DNA from: JALSHZ01 sp964614535
GTDB lineage: Bacteria > Pseudomonadota > Gammaproteobacteria > UWMA-0217
Length of the DNA: 40,964 nt
Assembly (NCBI GenBank): GCA_964614535.1
Contig: CAZTOZ010000028.1
Coordinates: 1-40,964, forward strand
Direction of reading: 5' to 3'
This document shows, one piece after another, positions 9,627-18,403 of the stretch. Position numbers and translations under genes: made by a program. Under the pieces are notes generated by a model. The model made no database searches. It saw only the letters and a program-made list of their open reading frames with translations, and was not told where the DNA came from. Position 1 is the first letter of the stretch, and each line of letters starts with the position of its first letter.

Positions 9627-10082
9627 ATGAACCGACACCTCAAGATTGCCTTTGTCGTCGCTCCGTTCCTCGCCATCGGGGGCTATGCGCTGGTCGATCA
9701 ATACCAGTACTCGCGCCAGCGTGAGCAGGCCAAGGCGTTGTATCCGCTGGAGGTGGTGGGTGAATGCCGGTTGCGGCCGGCGGGGGGCTGTCTGTTGCGG
9801 CATCCGCTGTTGACGGTGCGGTTGAAGACCACCGACCGGCGTGCCGATGGTGCGTTGACGGTGCGATTGGAGAGCGACCGGCCGCTGGCTGGCGGGAAAT
9901 TGGGCTACGGCCGCGGAGGCGAGGCGGTGCCGCAGCGGTCGTTGCAGCGGGCCGGCGACGACGGGCAGTGGCGGGTGTCGATCGCCGCCTCCGATCTGAC
10001 CGCGGCGGATCGGCTCGATCTGCGGATGGTGCTGGTCAGTGACGGGCGAATCTTCATCGCCGAGGTGCCGGCGCGGTTCTGA
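9627..10082 (+). CDS. Hypothetical single-pass membrane-anchored protein
   Basis: A 151-residue protein that I do not recognise. An N-terminal hydrophobic segment (LKIAFVVAPFLAIGGYALV, about residues 4-22) would act as a signal anchor. The rest is probably periplasmic and beta-rich, with two cysteines in CRLRPAGGC that could form a disulfide, and alternating strands such as VSIAASDLTAADRLDLRMVLVSDGR. The layout resembles small periplasmic proteins of sulfur oxidisers and other Gammaproteobacteria with an 'FixH/DUF' like fold, but no family can be named with confidence. ATG 9627 is preferred to ATG 9615 because it puts charged residues directly before the helix. It ends 6 bp from the convergent regulator gene. 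Confidence 0.7.
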   Translation: MNRHLKIAFVVAPFLAIGGYALVDQYQYSRQREQAKALYPLEVVGECRLRPAGGCLLRHPLLTVRLKTTDRRADGALTVRLESDRPLAGGKLGYGRGGEAVPQRSLQRAGDDGQWRVSIAASDLTAADRLDLRMVLVSDGRIFIAEVPARF

Positions 10083-10088
10083 CCGGCG

Positions 10089-11273
10089 CTACTGCGCTGA
10101 AGCCTTCAGATAGGCCTGGATCTTCTTCACCGCGTCGTCGATCTGCAATCCCGCCTTGTGGTTGATGAAGCGCAGCAGCGGTAGCATCAGGTCGAGCAGG
10201 CGGGTGGCCTGGCCGGCGATCTGGGAGGTCTGGCCGATGCGCAGCGCCTCGGCCGCTTCGTCCAGGGTCATCTCCTTTTCCGTGCCGCCGGTGGAAAAGA
10301 GGTCGTCGTAGACGATGCGGTTGCCGCCACCGTTGTAGGCCCGCTCCAGCCGCACGTCGGCCAGTGCCAGCACCGTCTTGAACTGGGTCTTGCTGTCGAG
10401 CCGGGGCGTCGACAGGCCGCCACTCAGGGTGAGGCGGAACTTGAGGTCGCCGTAGCGGAAGATCGTGTGCCGGATCACCCGGAAGATGTGTTTGCCGATC
10501 TCCCGTGCCTCGGCGTTGTCGGTGTTGGGCATGATGAGCGCGAAATCGGTCGGCCCCATGCGCAGCAGCAGGTCCTTGTGGCGGGTCTCGCCCTCGATGG
10601 CCTTGTGGATGCGGTAGAGCGAGCGCTTGGTGAATTCGGTGTCGGTCTTGTTGAGCAGCGCCTTGACCCGGTCCACCTGCAGCCGCAGCACCGACAGCGG
10701 CTGGCGGGTGCGCAGCGCCTGGTTGAGGATCTTCTGCCCCTCGACGTTGAGCAGTTCCTCGCGGTGGCGGCGGATCTCCTCCGCGGTGCGGGGTTGCGGT
10801 TTGGCCTCCACCTCCGGTTGACGCATCGTCTTCGTGCCGGCGGTGATCGGGATGACGTTGGTGCGGTCCGGCGGCAGGATGTAGAGGGCGACGTTGTTGC
10901 GCAGCTCCACCGCGCTGAAGGGCTTGCCGATGAAGTCGGAGGCGCCGATGGCCTCGGCCCGGTTGCGGATCTCGGCGTCGTCCTCGTGGCCGGTGACGAT
11001 GATGACGGGCAGGGCGGCGATGTCGGGGTCGTTGTCGCCGCGAATCGCCTCCAGCACCTCGAAGCCGTCCACGTCGGGCATCCACAGGTCGAGCAGTACC
11101 AGATGGATGTCCACGCCGCTGTGGATGATGCGCAGCGCCTCGCTGCCGTTCTCGGCCTCGATGATCTGATACTCGCCGGCGAGAATGGTGTTGACCGCCT
11201 TGCGGATGACGCGGGAGTCGTCGACGACGAGAATGGTCTGGGATTGAGCGGGGTTGGCTGCTGAATCGGTCAT
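10089..11273 (-). CDS. Response regulator: receiver domain plus degenerate GGDEF domain
   Basis: A 394-residue cytoplasmic regulator. The N-terminal receiver (about 12-132) is complete: acidic pair Asp18/Asp19, phospho-acceptor Asp62 in LLDLWMPD, Thr94, and Lys117 in GKPF. A helical linker is followed by a domain with the outline of a diguanylate cyclase (about 175-340). The signature GGDEF position reads MGPTDF (239-244), so the catalytic Gly-Gly and Glu are lost and c-di-GMP synthesis is unlikely. The later segment LTLSGGLSTP matches the conserved strand after the signature in GGDEF proteins. A C-terminal helical tail of about 70 residues follows. Domain order is PleD-like with one receiver. 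No sensor kinase is adjacent. The role is probably phosphorylation-dependent signalling through protein contacts. Confidence 0.85.
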   Translation of the reverse strand: MTDSAANPAQSQTILVVDDSRVIRKAVNTILAGEYQIIEAENGSEALRIIHSGVDIHLVLLDLWMPDVDGFEVLEAIRGDNDPDIAALPVIIVTGHEDDAEIRNRAEAIGASDFIGKPFSAVELRNNVALYILPPDRTNVIPITAGTKTMRQPEVEAKPQPRTAEEIRRHREELLNVEGQKILNQALRTRQPLSVLRLQVDRVKALLNKTDTEFTKRSLYRIHKAIEGETRHKDLLLRMGPTDFALIMPNTDNAEAREIGKHIFRVIRHTIFRYGDLKFRLTLSGGLSTPRLDSKTQFKTVLALADVRLERAYNGGGNRIVYDDLFSTGGTEKEMTLDEAAEALRIGQTSQIAGQATRLLDLMLPLLRFINHKAGLQIDDAVKKIQAYLKASAQ

Positions 11274-11353
11274 GCCGTCGATGTTACGCCGAAACGGCGC
11301 GCGGTGACGGGCAGTTTGTCATGGTTTGGCGTATGGCGTGGGGTCTCGGGGGG

Positions 11354-13189
11354 CTACGCCTTCGGTGCGCGCGCGGCTTTCTTGCGCTCGTGCTCTTTGA
11401 GGTGCTTCTTGCGAATGCGCAGGTGGTTGGGTGTGACCTCGACCAGCTCGTCGTCGTCGATGAACTCCAGCGCCTGCTCCAGCGTCAATTGGATCGGTGG
11501 CGTCAGGATCAGGTTCTCGTCGGAGCCAGCGGCGCGGATGTTGGTGAGTTGCTTGGCCTTGAGCGGATTGACGGTGAGGTCGTTGTCGCGCGAGTGGATG
11601 CCGATGACCTGCCCTTCGTAGACCTCCTCGCCGTGGCCGACCATCAGCCGCCCCCGCTCCTGCAACGAGTAGAGTGCATAGGCCAGCGCCTTGCCGGTTC
11701 CGTTGGAGATCAGCACGCCGTTGGTGCGCTGTCCGATCTTCTCTGGCCGGTAGGGGCCGTAGTGGTCGAAGACGTGGAACAGCAGGCCGCTGCCGGAGGT
11801 CAGCGTCATGAACTCGGTCTGAAAACCGATCAGCCCACGGGCGGGAATGATGTAGTCCAGCCGCACCCGGCCACGGCCGTCCGGCACCATGTTTTTCAGC
11901 TCGCCGCGGCGCTCGCCAAGCTTTTCCATGACGCCGCCCTGGTGCTGCTCCTCGATATCGACGGTGAGTTGCTCGTAGGGCTCTTCCTTGACCCCGTCCA
12001 CCTCGCGCACCACCACTTCCGGGCGCGAGACGGCCAGCTCGAAGCCCTCCCGGCGCATGTTCTCGATGAGGATGCCCAGGTGCAGTTCCCCCCGCCCGGA
12101 GACGCGGAACTTGTCGGGGTCGGCGCCCGGCTCTACGCGCAGTGCGACGTTGTGCTTGAGCTCCTCCTGCAATCGTTCGTCGATGTTGCGGGAGGTGACG
12201 AACTTGCCGTCCTTGCCGGCGAAGGGTGAGGTGTTGACCTGGAAGGTCATGCTCACGGTGGGTTCATCGACGGTCAGCGGTGGCAGTGCCTCCACCCGTT
12301 CGGGGTCGCAGAGGGTGTCGGAGATGTGCAGCGTCTCCATCCCGGTGAAGGCGATGATGTCGCCGGCGTTGGCCTCCGGTACCTCGACCCGCTCCAGCCC
12401 GTGGAAACCCAGAATCTGCAATACGCGGCCGCCGCGCACGTTGCCCTCGGTGTCGATCACCTTGACGGCGGTGTTGGTCTCGATCCTGCCGCGCTTGATC
12501 CGACCGATGCCGATCAGGCCGACGTAGCTGTTGTAGTCCAGCGAGCTGATCTGCATCTGGAACGGTCCGTCGCTGTCCACGTCCGGCGCCGAGACATGCT
12601 CGACGATGGCCTCGAACAGCGGTGTCATGTCTCCTTCGCGCGCATCCGGGTCCTCGCTGGCGTAGCCGTTGATCGCCGAGGCGTAGATCACCGGAAAGTC
12701 GAGCTGTTCGTCACTGGCGCCCAGGCGGTCGAACAGTTCGAAGGTCTGGTCGATGACCCAGTCCGGGCGGGCGCCCTCGCGGTCGATCTTGTTGACCACG
12801 ACGATCGGCCTGAAGCCCATGTCGAAGGCCTTCTGGGTGACGAAACGGGTTTGTGGCATCGGCCCTTCCACCGCATCGACCAGCAGCAGCACCGAATCGA
12901 CCATCGACAGCACCCGCTCCACCTCGCCGCCGAAGTCGGCATGGCCCGGGGTATCGACGATGTTGATGCGGTAGTCGTTCCAGGTGATGGCGGTGTTCTT
13001 GGAGAGGATCGTGATGCCGCGCTCCTTCTCCAGATCGTTGGAGTCCATCATTCGTTCGGAGACGTTGGCGCGCTCGCCCAGGGTGCCCGACTGTTGCAGC
13101 AGTTGGTCCACCAGCGTGGTCTTGCCGTGATCCACGTGGGCGATGATGGCGATATTGCGGAGCTTTTCGATCACAGGGAATCCGTACAT
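11354..13189 (-). CDS. typA: Ribosome-associated GTPase TypA/BipA
   Basis: A 611-residue translational GTPase related to EF-G, acting on the ribosome during stress and 50S assembly. The G domain shows AHVDHGKTTL (G1), the switch I sequence with GITI, DTPGHADF (G3), NKID (G4) and SA near residue 173 (G5). After domain II come the BipA-specific GRGELHLGILIENMRREGFE segment, RGLIGFQTEF, and the C-terminal domain ending in a basic tail (RKKHLKEHERKKAARAPKA). Length equals the family norm. ATG 13189 gives five extra residues. An internal GTG at 13174 would give the usual IEKLRNIAIIAHVDHG start, and neither has a clear Shine-Dalgarno site. It is divergent from the lytic transglycosylase gene. Confidence 0.97.
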   Translation of the reverse strand: MYGFPVIEKLRNIAIIAHVDHGKTTLVDQLLQQSGTLGERANVSERMMDSNDLEKERGITILSKNTAITWNDYRINIVDTPGHADFGGEVERVLSMVDSVLLLVDAVEGPMPQTRFVTQKAFDMGFRPIVVVNKIDREGARPDWVIDQTFELFDRLGASDEQLDFPVIYASAINGYASEDPDAREGDMTPLFEAIVEHVSAPDVDSDGPFQMQISSLDYNSYVGLIGIGRIKRGRIETNTAVKVIDTEGNVRGGRVLQILGFHGLERVEVPEANAGDIIAFTGMETLHISDTLCDPERVEALPPLTVDEPTVSMTFQVNTSPFAGKDGKFVTSRNIDERLQEELKHNVALRVEPGADPDKFRVSGRGELHLGILIENMRREGFELAVSRPEVVVREVDGVKEEPYEQLTVDIEEQHQGGVMEKLGERRGELKNMVPDGRGRVRLDYIIPARGLIGFQTEFMTLTSGSGLLFHVFDHYGPYRPEKIGQRTNGVLISNGTGKALAYALYSLQERGRLMVGHGEEVYEGQVIGIHSRDNDLTVNPLKAKQLTNIRAAGSDENLILTPPIQLTLEQALEFIDDDELVEVTPNHLRIRKKHLKEHERKKAARAPKA

Positions 13190-13208
13190 ATAAAAAAGGA
13201 AGCGCGCG

Positions 13209-13214
13209 ATTATA
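13209..13214 (-). promoter_or_regulatory. Candidate -10 element of typA
   Basis: The minus strand reads a perfect TATAAT, 20 bases upstream of the typA ATG. No good -35 box is visible at 16-18 bp (best TTAGGT). A start near 13202 would leave only about 13 nt before ATG 13189, or 28 nt before GTG 13174, so it bears on the choice of start codon. Confidence 0.45.
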
Positions 13215-13356
13215 GCGATGTGAACCGTTAATACCTAATTCAGTACCGTTTCTTGAAGCAGGCAGCGGTATCGGCCGTTGGGCTATGATAGAAACGAGGG
13301 AGCGGGGGCCGCTGTTCACGGCCTTCGTCGAAAAGGGACTTTATCGGGGAGTGGCC

Positions 13357-15360
13357 GTGTTGGCAGGAACGATCGAACAACAACGCAATATCTTCGTCAC
13401 GGTGCTGTTGCTGGCGCTTTGCCTCATGCCCCGCGGGCCGGCCACGGCGGCCGCGGCTCCGTTTCTCGACGCCCAGCAGAAGAGTTTTCTCCAGGCATCG
13501 GCGGCGTTGGCCAAAGGAGACATGGCCCGTTACCGCCAGCTCAAGCAGCGCTTGCGGGACTATGTGCTCTACCCGTGGCTGGAGTACGAGGAGGCCAGGC
13601 GCAACCTCGGCGACGATGCCGCTGTCGCCCGTTTTCTGCGGCAATACCCCGATACCGTCATGGCCAAGCGGCTGCGTACCGCGTGGCTCCATTCGTTGGG
13701 CAAGCGCAAACGGTGGCAGAAGTATCTCGAAGTCTATCGGGACGAGGAGGACGTGACGCTGCGCTGCTACTATCTCGATGCCGCCCTCTCCCGACGCGGG
13801 ATGAAGGCCGATCTGGTGGCCCAGGCCAAGGCGTTGTGGATGTCGGGCAAGACCCGGCCGGATGCCTGTGACGGCACGTTCGCCCACCTCTACCGCCACG
13901 GCAAGTTCAGCCGTCGCGACTACTGGCAGCGCACTGCGCTGGCGATGGCCCGGGGCAACACCCGGCTGGTGCGCTTTCTGGAAAAGAAGCTCGGCAAGCC
14001 GCAAAAGCGTTGGCTCGCGCAATGGAAGAGGATGAAGAAGCGGCCGGAGACGACGCTGAAGGCCGCCGTGCAGTGGGCGGATACCCGTGAGTCGCGAGAC
14101 ATCATCCTGGATGGTATCGAGCGGTACGCACGCAAGGACGTGGTGGCCGCCTGGCGATTGTGGCATGAGCAGTTTCGCAACGACTTCGGCTTCAGCAAGG
14201 CGCAGATCGACGAGGCCGAGCGCAAGATGGCGTTGCGGGCCGCCTGGCGGCATCTGCCCGAGGCCAACGAAATGTTGGCCCGGCTGCGGCCCGGCGCCGT
14301 CGATCGCGAGGTGCGGGAGTGGCGGGTGCGGGCTGCGTTGCGCGCCTGGGACTGGAAGCGGGCGGAAAAGGCCATCGCCGCGATGCCGGACGAGGAGCGC
14401 AATAGTGAGCAGTGGCGCTACTGGCAGGCACGGGTGGCGGCGGCCCAGGGGCGCGAGGCGGAGGCGGAGGCCATCTACCGCGAGCTGATGCAGGAGACCA
14501 GCTACTACGGTTTTCTCGCCGCCGAGAAGCTGGGTGAGCCCTACCGCTTCAACCATGAGCCGGTGGTGGCCGACGATCTGCGCCACAACGTCGAGTTGCT
14601 CAGTCAGCGGCCCGCCTTCCGTCGCATCCGCGAACTCTACGACATCGGGCGCGAGGCCGATGCCAACCGTGAGTGGCGCTTCGAGACGGCCAGGCTGTCG
14701 AAGATCGAAAAGCGGGTGGCGGCGCAACTGGCGTCGGATTGGGGCTGGCATTTCAGCGCCATCGTCACGACCGCGTCGGCGCGCCATTTCCGTGATCTGG
14801 AGCTGCGGTTTCCGCTGCTCTACCGCAGCGAGGTGGAGCGGGAGGCGCGGCGGCAGCGATTGCCGGCCAGCCTCGTCTATGGCGTCATGCGCAGGGAGAG
14901 CGCCTACCGAGCCTCGGTGGAGTCGCCGGCTGGCGCGTTGGGGCTGATGCAGTTGATGCCGCGAACGGCCAAGCTCGTCGGCAAGAAGCTGGGGATGAAA
15001 AAGCTCGACAACGCCAAGATCAAGATTCCGTCCAACAACATCCGTCTCGGCACCCGCTATCTGCGGGAGGTGATGGATCGCTACGGCAACAATGTGATTC
15101 TCGCCACCGCCAGTTACAACGCCGGCCCCAACCGGGTGAAGAAGTGGCTGCCGCGGGAGGAGCCGCTGGCCGCCGACATCTGGGTCGATACCATCACCTT
15201 CGATGAGACCCGCAACTACGTCAAGGCGGTGTTGTTCTACAGCACCATCTTCGACTGGAAGCTGGACGAAAAGATCGATTACACCATGCGTGAACGGATG
15301 CGGCCGGTGGCGCCGCAGCCGGAGACCAGCGTCGTCTCCCGGGGCGCGGCGCCGGGTTGA
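13357..15360 (+). CDS. slt: Soluble lytic murein transglycosylase (Slt70-like)
   Basis: A 667-residue periplasmic enzyme that cleaves peptidoglycan glycan strands to 1,6-anhydromuropeptides. It has a signal peptide (hydrophobic VTVLLLALCL, then ATAAAAP), a long alpha-superhelical U domain (about 35-490), and a C-terminal SLT domain. In the SLT domain the catalytic glutamate is Glu514 in MRRESAY, followed by SPAGALGLMQLMPRTA, and further on ASYNAGPNRVKKW. Length and architecture match Slt70. GTG 13357 is preferred over ATG 13285 because GGGGA lies seven bases upstream and the resulting N-terminus is a normal signal peptide; the longer form would add 24 residues before it. It is divergent from typA. 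Confidence 0.93.
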   Translation: MLAGTIEQQRNIFVTVLLLALCLMPRGPATAAAAPFLDAQQKSFLQASAALAKGDMARYRQLKQRLRDYVLYPWLEYEEARRNLGDDAAVARFLRQYPDTVMAKRLRTAWLHSLGKRKRWQKYLEVYRDEEDVTLRCYYLDAALSRRGMKADLVAQAKALWMSGKTRPDACDGTFAHLYRHGKFSRRDYWQRTALAMARGNTRLVRFLEKKLGKPQKRWLAQWKRMKKRPETTLKAAVQWADTRESRDIILDGIERYARKDVVAAWRLWHEQFRNDFGFSKAQIDEAERKMALRAAWRHLPEANEMLARLRPGAVDREVREWRVRAALRAWDWKRAEKAIAAMPDEERNSEQWRYWQARVAAAQGREAEAEAIYRELMQETSYYGFLAAEKLGEPYRFNHEPVVADDLRHNVELLSQRPAFRRIRELYDIGREADANREWRFETARLSKIEKRVAAQLASDWGWHFSAIVTTASARHFRDLELRFPLLYRSEVEREARRQRLPASLVYGVMRRESAYRASVESPAGALGLMQLMPRTAKLVGKKLGMKKLDNAKIKIPSNNIRLGTRYLREVMDRYGNNVILATASYNAGPNRVKKWLPREEPLAADIWVDTITFDETRNYVKAVLFYSTIFDWKLDEKIDYTMRERMRPVAPQPETSVVSRGAAPG

Positions 15361-15436
15361 GGCCGGGGGCGGTTTGTGGCGGCGTTGCGGCGGAAGTGCC
15401 TCGCCTGGCCATCGGAGCGGCCAACCGTCGTCACCG

Positions 15437-18289
15437 TCAAAAGGCCAGCCCCGCCCGCAGATAGAGCCGGTTGTCACCGCGCTCATCGTCCAGTCCGCTG
15501 GCGAAGCCGAGTGTGACCGGAATCGAGAACGAATCGAACCCGATCAGCAGATCGGCGGTCAGTTCCACGCCGATACCGGTGAGCCAGCCGTCCTTTCCCG
15601 CTTTCCGATCGACCATGGCGCCTTCGGCGAAGAGGTTGCCGTGGATACTGCCGATCCCGAGTGGTGGTGCCAGCAGGCCGCTGTAGATCGTTGCCAGGGG
15701 GAAGTGCCATGCTGCGGTGGCACGAAGGAAATGGTTGCCCTCTCTGGCGCCGTCGTCGTATCCCCGTAGCGCGAAGCGCCGTTGGCCGAACGGCGTGATG
15801 CCGCTGATGTCGTCGAGCACGTTGACTTCTCCGCCGAGGCTGAACGGCTTGATCCCCGCCGTGCCGCTGCCGCCGGTGAGTTGCCCGAGCAGATGGTGGT
15901 TGCCGCCGAGGTGGTGGATCGCGGTCAATGTGCCGATCACGGCGTTGCCGGTGTGGTCGCTGCCGCCGGCATAGCCTTCGCCGATCAGTGACAGACGGAT
16001 GCCGTCGGTGGGCGTGATCGACTGTCCGTAGTGGTGCAGGCTGTCGTAGGCGAGGCCCATGCCCGCCAACTGGTCGCGCTGGTGCAGCGTCGTTCTGGCG
16101 TCGTGGCGGATGAGGCGCTCGTAGGCGCTACCGGCGAAGAATTTCCAGCCGCGGTCGTGGCGGTTGTGAAACAGTTGCAGCAGAAGTTGCAGCCGGTTTT
16201 CGTCGTCCCAGCGGCTCGTGTCGTCGCCGGAGGGTGCGACGATGGTGCGCGATGCCGCCAGCAGCAGCCGGCCGTCGTAGTCGTAGCTCAGCAGTCCGCC
16301 GGCATGGCCTGCTCCGTTGTGACCGAACCACAGCGGCATCAGCACCCAGTTGTGGAAGCCCAGGGCGTCCCGGCCGCTCAGGCGCAGACCGATGTGGTCG
16401 TCGTGGTTGTCGTTGCGTTCGATGATCGGCAGCCAGCCGCGTGGACGCATCGAGTGGCGTGGGTCGTAGGGCTGGTCGGGCAGTGCGCGGATCCGCCGCA
16501 GGTGGGAGGTCATCGTGGGCAACAGCGGTGGCGGGGTGTCGGTGTCGTCGGTTTCGGTGGTGGGAAGCGGGTTGGACGGTGGCGTCATCCGCCGCAGGAC
16601 GATTCCGTCGGCGGTGTATTCGGCGAGGGTGATGCGGCCGTCGTCGCTGATGGCGTAGTCGTCGATGTAGCCGCGGCTGTCTGTCAGCCGCGCTTGCTCT
16701 CCGCTGTCGAGCGAGAGCCGGTGCAGCTCCACGTGCCCGGCCTCGTGGACGAGAAAGTAGAGCGTCTTGCCGTCGCGGCCGAAGCGGGGGTGGCTCTTGA
16801 TGTGGCGGCCGTGGGTCGCGGGCTGGAGGTGGCGGTCCGGCAGCGAGAGCAGGCTGATGTTCCAGCCGCTCTCCGGCCGGTGGTGTTGGATCGCCACCGT
16901 GGCACCGTCCGGCGCGATGGCGATCCGGCCGAGTCGGTCCCCGGCCGGCGGTGTGAACAGCGCTTCGATGTGGCCGTCGCTGGCGGAGATCGTCACCAGC
17001 CGGGTCCGGCCGCCGTCGAGTTGGACCCCGATGATCCGTTCTCCGTCCGGGTGCCAGGCCGCCTGCTGGATCCGCCCGCAACGGGTGAGCCGCCGGGGGG
17101 TGTCGCCGGCGGACGGCAGCAGCAGGATGTCGTCGTAGCGTTTGCGATTGTCGCAGAGAAGGCGTTGCCCGATCAGCAGGCCCCGGTCGGGATGCCAGTC
17201 GAGAAAGCGGACGCCGGTGGCCGGCTGGATCTGGTGGTCGCTGCCGTCGGCGCCGAGCCGGCGGATGGCCGGCATTCCGATCAGATCGGCATGGTGGTAG
17301 TAGATGGCGCCGTCGGCCCCGGCCGTTGGCAACCGGTTCAGCCAGGGTGTCGTGACGAGGGCAGCTGGCCCGGCCAGCGGTATTTGTTCGGCGAGCTGCT
17401 GTTGCAGATAGCTTTCGAAGCGCCGCCAAAGGGCCTGTGAGGAGAGGCCGAATACCGCCTTGGCGCGGTGGTCCATCCGCCAGGGGATGAGATTGTCGTC
17501 ATACTCGGCGAGGTAGGCGAGCGTCTTTTCCGGCCCCCAGGTTTCGTCGAGAAAGCGGAAGAACCAGGCGCCGTAGAGATAGACATGGCCGAACGGCCAG
17601 CGGATCGGGTGGTATCCCTCGTAACTCTCTTGCGCCAGCGTGTGCGGGCCGTGACGCAGTGCCTCGCGCATTTTGGCGGCGTAGATGGCGCTGTTGCTCC
17701 GGCCCTGCCCACCCAGCGATTCGGCACGGATGGCGAGCCCTTCGGCCAGCCAGCTTGGGGCCCAGAGCTGTGGATAGGTGGCGAAGACGAGCGGGAGCGC
17801 ATCGACACTGCCGAACAGGCGTCGCAGCACCTGCCCCGTGCCGCGCACCCGGTCATGATGGAGGACGTGGGTGTATTCATGGGTGAGCAGTTGCTCCAGC
17901 CACGGCTGGTTGCTCAGCAGATCACCGCTTTCGGGAGGGCGGAGATAGATGGTGATCTGGTGATAGGGGAAGGGGCTGGCGGCACCGTTGGTTTCGTCGT
18001 TGTTGTCGTTGATGACCAGCTCGGTCTTTTTCTGGGGGTGGTGGTCGAAGAGGGTGGTGAGGCGGTCGTGCGCGGCTTCGGCGGTGGCGGCCACCTCGTT
18101 GGCCACCTCGCGCCGGTCGGCCTCGAAGTGGACATTGAAGTGTGGGGTGCGCAGTGTGCGCCATTGGTCGCCGGGTATCGGCGCGCCGATGCGCCCGTCC
18201 AGTGGGGCTGCGCATACGCGGGTGGCGAGCAGCCACGCGGTGGCGATGAGCAGCCGCCGTGCGACCATTGGTGGTTTTCTTGTGTGCAT
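15437..18289 (-). CDS. Secreted gluzincin-type peptidase with beta-propeller and C-terminal outer-membrane barrel
   Basis: A protein of about 950 residues. The signal peptide is roughly 1-27 (RRLLIATAWLLATRVCA). The next domain (about 35-290) has zinc-binding HEYTH at 137-141 and a downstream Glu183 in WLAEGLAI, the HExxH...E layout of gluzincin/peptidase-MA-like proteins. Residues about 310-590 contain repeated TolB/PD40-like blades (for example SHPRFGRDGKTLYFLV and AAWHPDGERIIGV). The last 300 or so residues alternate aromatic strands and end in LYLRAGLAF, a terminal Phe as in Bam-inserted outer-membrane barrels, with RGYDDGAREGN resembling surface-antigen/Omp85 C-terminal segments. ATG 18289 is chosen because it places the signal peptide near the N-terminus; ATG 18268 is an alternative. 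Substrate is unknown. Confidence 0.85.
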   Translation of the reverse strand: MHTRKPPMVARRLLIATAWLLATRVCAAPLDGRIGAPIPGDQWRTLRTPHFNVHFEADRREVANEVAATAEAAHDRLTTLFDHHPQKKTELVINDNNDETNGAASPFPYHQITIYLRPPESGDLLSNQPWLEQLLTHEYTHVLHHDRVRGTGQVLRRLFGSVDALPLVFATYPQLWAPSWLAEGLAIRAESLGGQGRSNSAIYAAKMREALRHGPHTLAQESYEGYHPIRWPFGHVYLYGAWFFRFLDETWGPEKTLAYLAEYDDNLIPWRMDHRAKAVFGLSSQALWRRFESYLQQQLAEQIPLAGPAALVTTPWLNRLPTAGADGAIYYHHADLIGMPAIRRLGADGSDHQIQPATGVRFLDWHPDRGLLIGQRLLCDNRKRYDDILLLPSAGDTPRRLTRCGRIQQAAWHPDGERIIGVQLDGGRTRLVTISASDGHIEALFTPPAGDRLGRIAIAPDGATVAIQHHRPESGWNISLLSLPDRHLQPATHGRHIKSHPRFGRDGKTLYFLVHEAGHVELHRLSLDSGEQARLTDSRGYIDDYAISDDGRITLAEYTADGIVLRRMTPPSNPLPTTETDDTDTPPPLLPTMTSHLRRIRALPDQPYDPRHSMRPRGWLPIIERNDNHDDHIGLRLSGRDALGFHNWVLMPLWFGHNGAGHAGGLLSYDYDGRLLLAASRTIVAPSGDDTSRWDDENRLQLLLQLFHNRHDRGWKFFAGSAYERLIRHDARTTLHQRDQLAGMGLAYDSLHHYGQSITPTDGIRLSLIGEGYAGGSDHTGNAVIGTLTAIHHLGGNHHLLGQLTGGSGTAGIKPFSLGGEVNVLDDISGITPFGQRRFALRGYDDGAREGNHFLRATAAWHFPLATIYSGLLAPPLGIGSIHGNLFAEGAMVDRKAGKDGWLTGIGVELTADLLIGFDSFSIPVTLGFASGLDDERGDNRLYLRAGLAF

Positions 18290-18403
18290 TGCGTCGGATC
18301 GTTGCCCAGCCGGGCCGCAATTGCAATCGCCGCATTGCATTTCCCGCCCGTCGGCGCGGTATAGTCACCACAACCGTCAACAGAGTGAATGGAGAGACGA
18401 TCG

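Noticed and set aside
13240..15486. 748-codon minus-strand frame opposite slt
   Set aside because: Fully overlaps a lytic transglycosylase with a clear active site; product has no motif.
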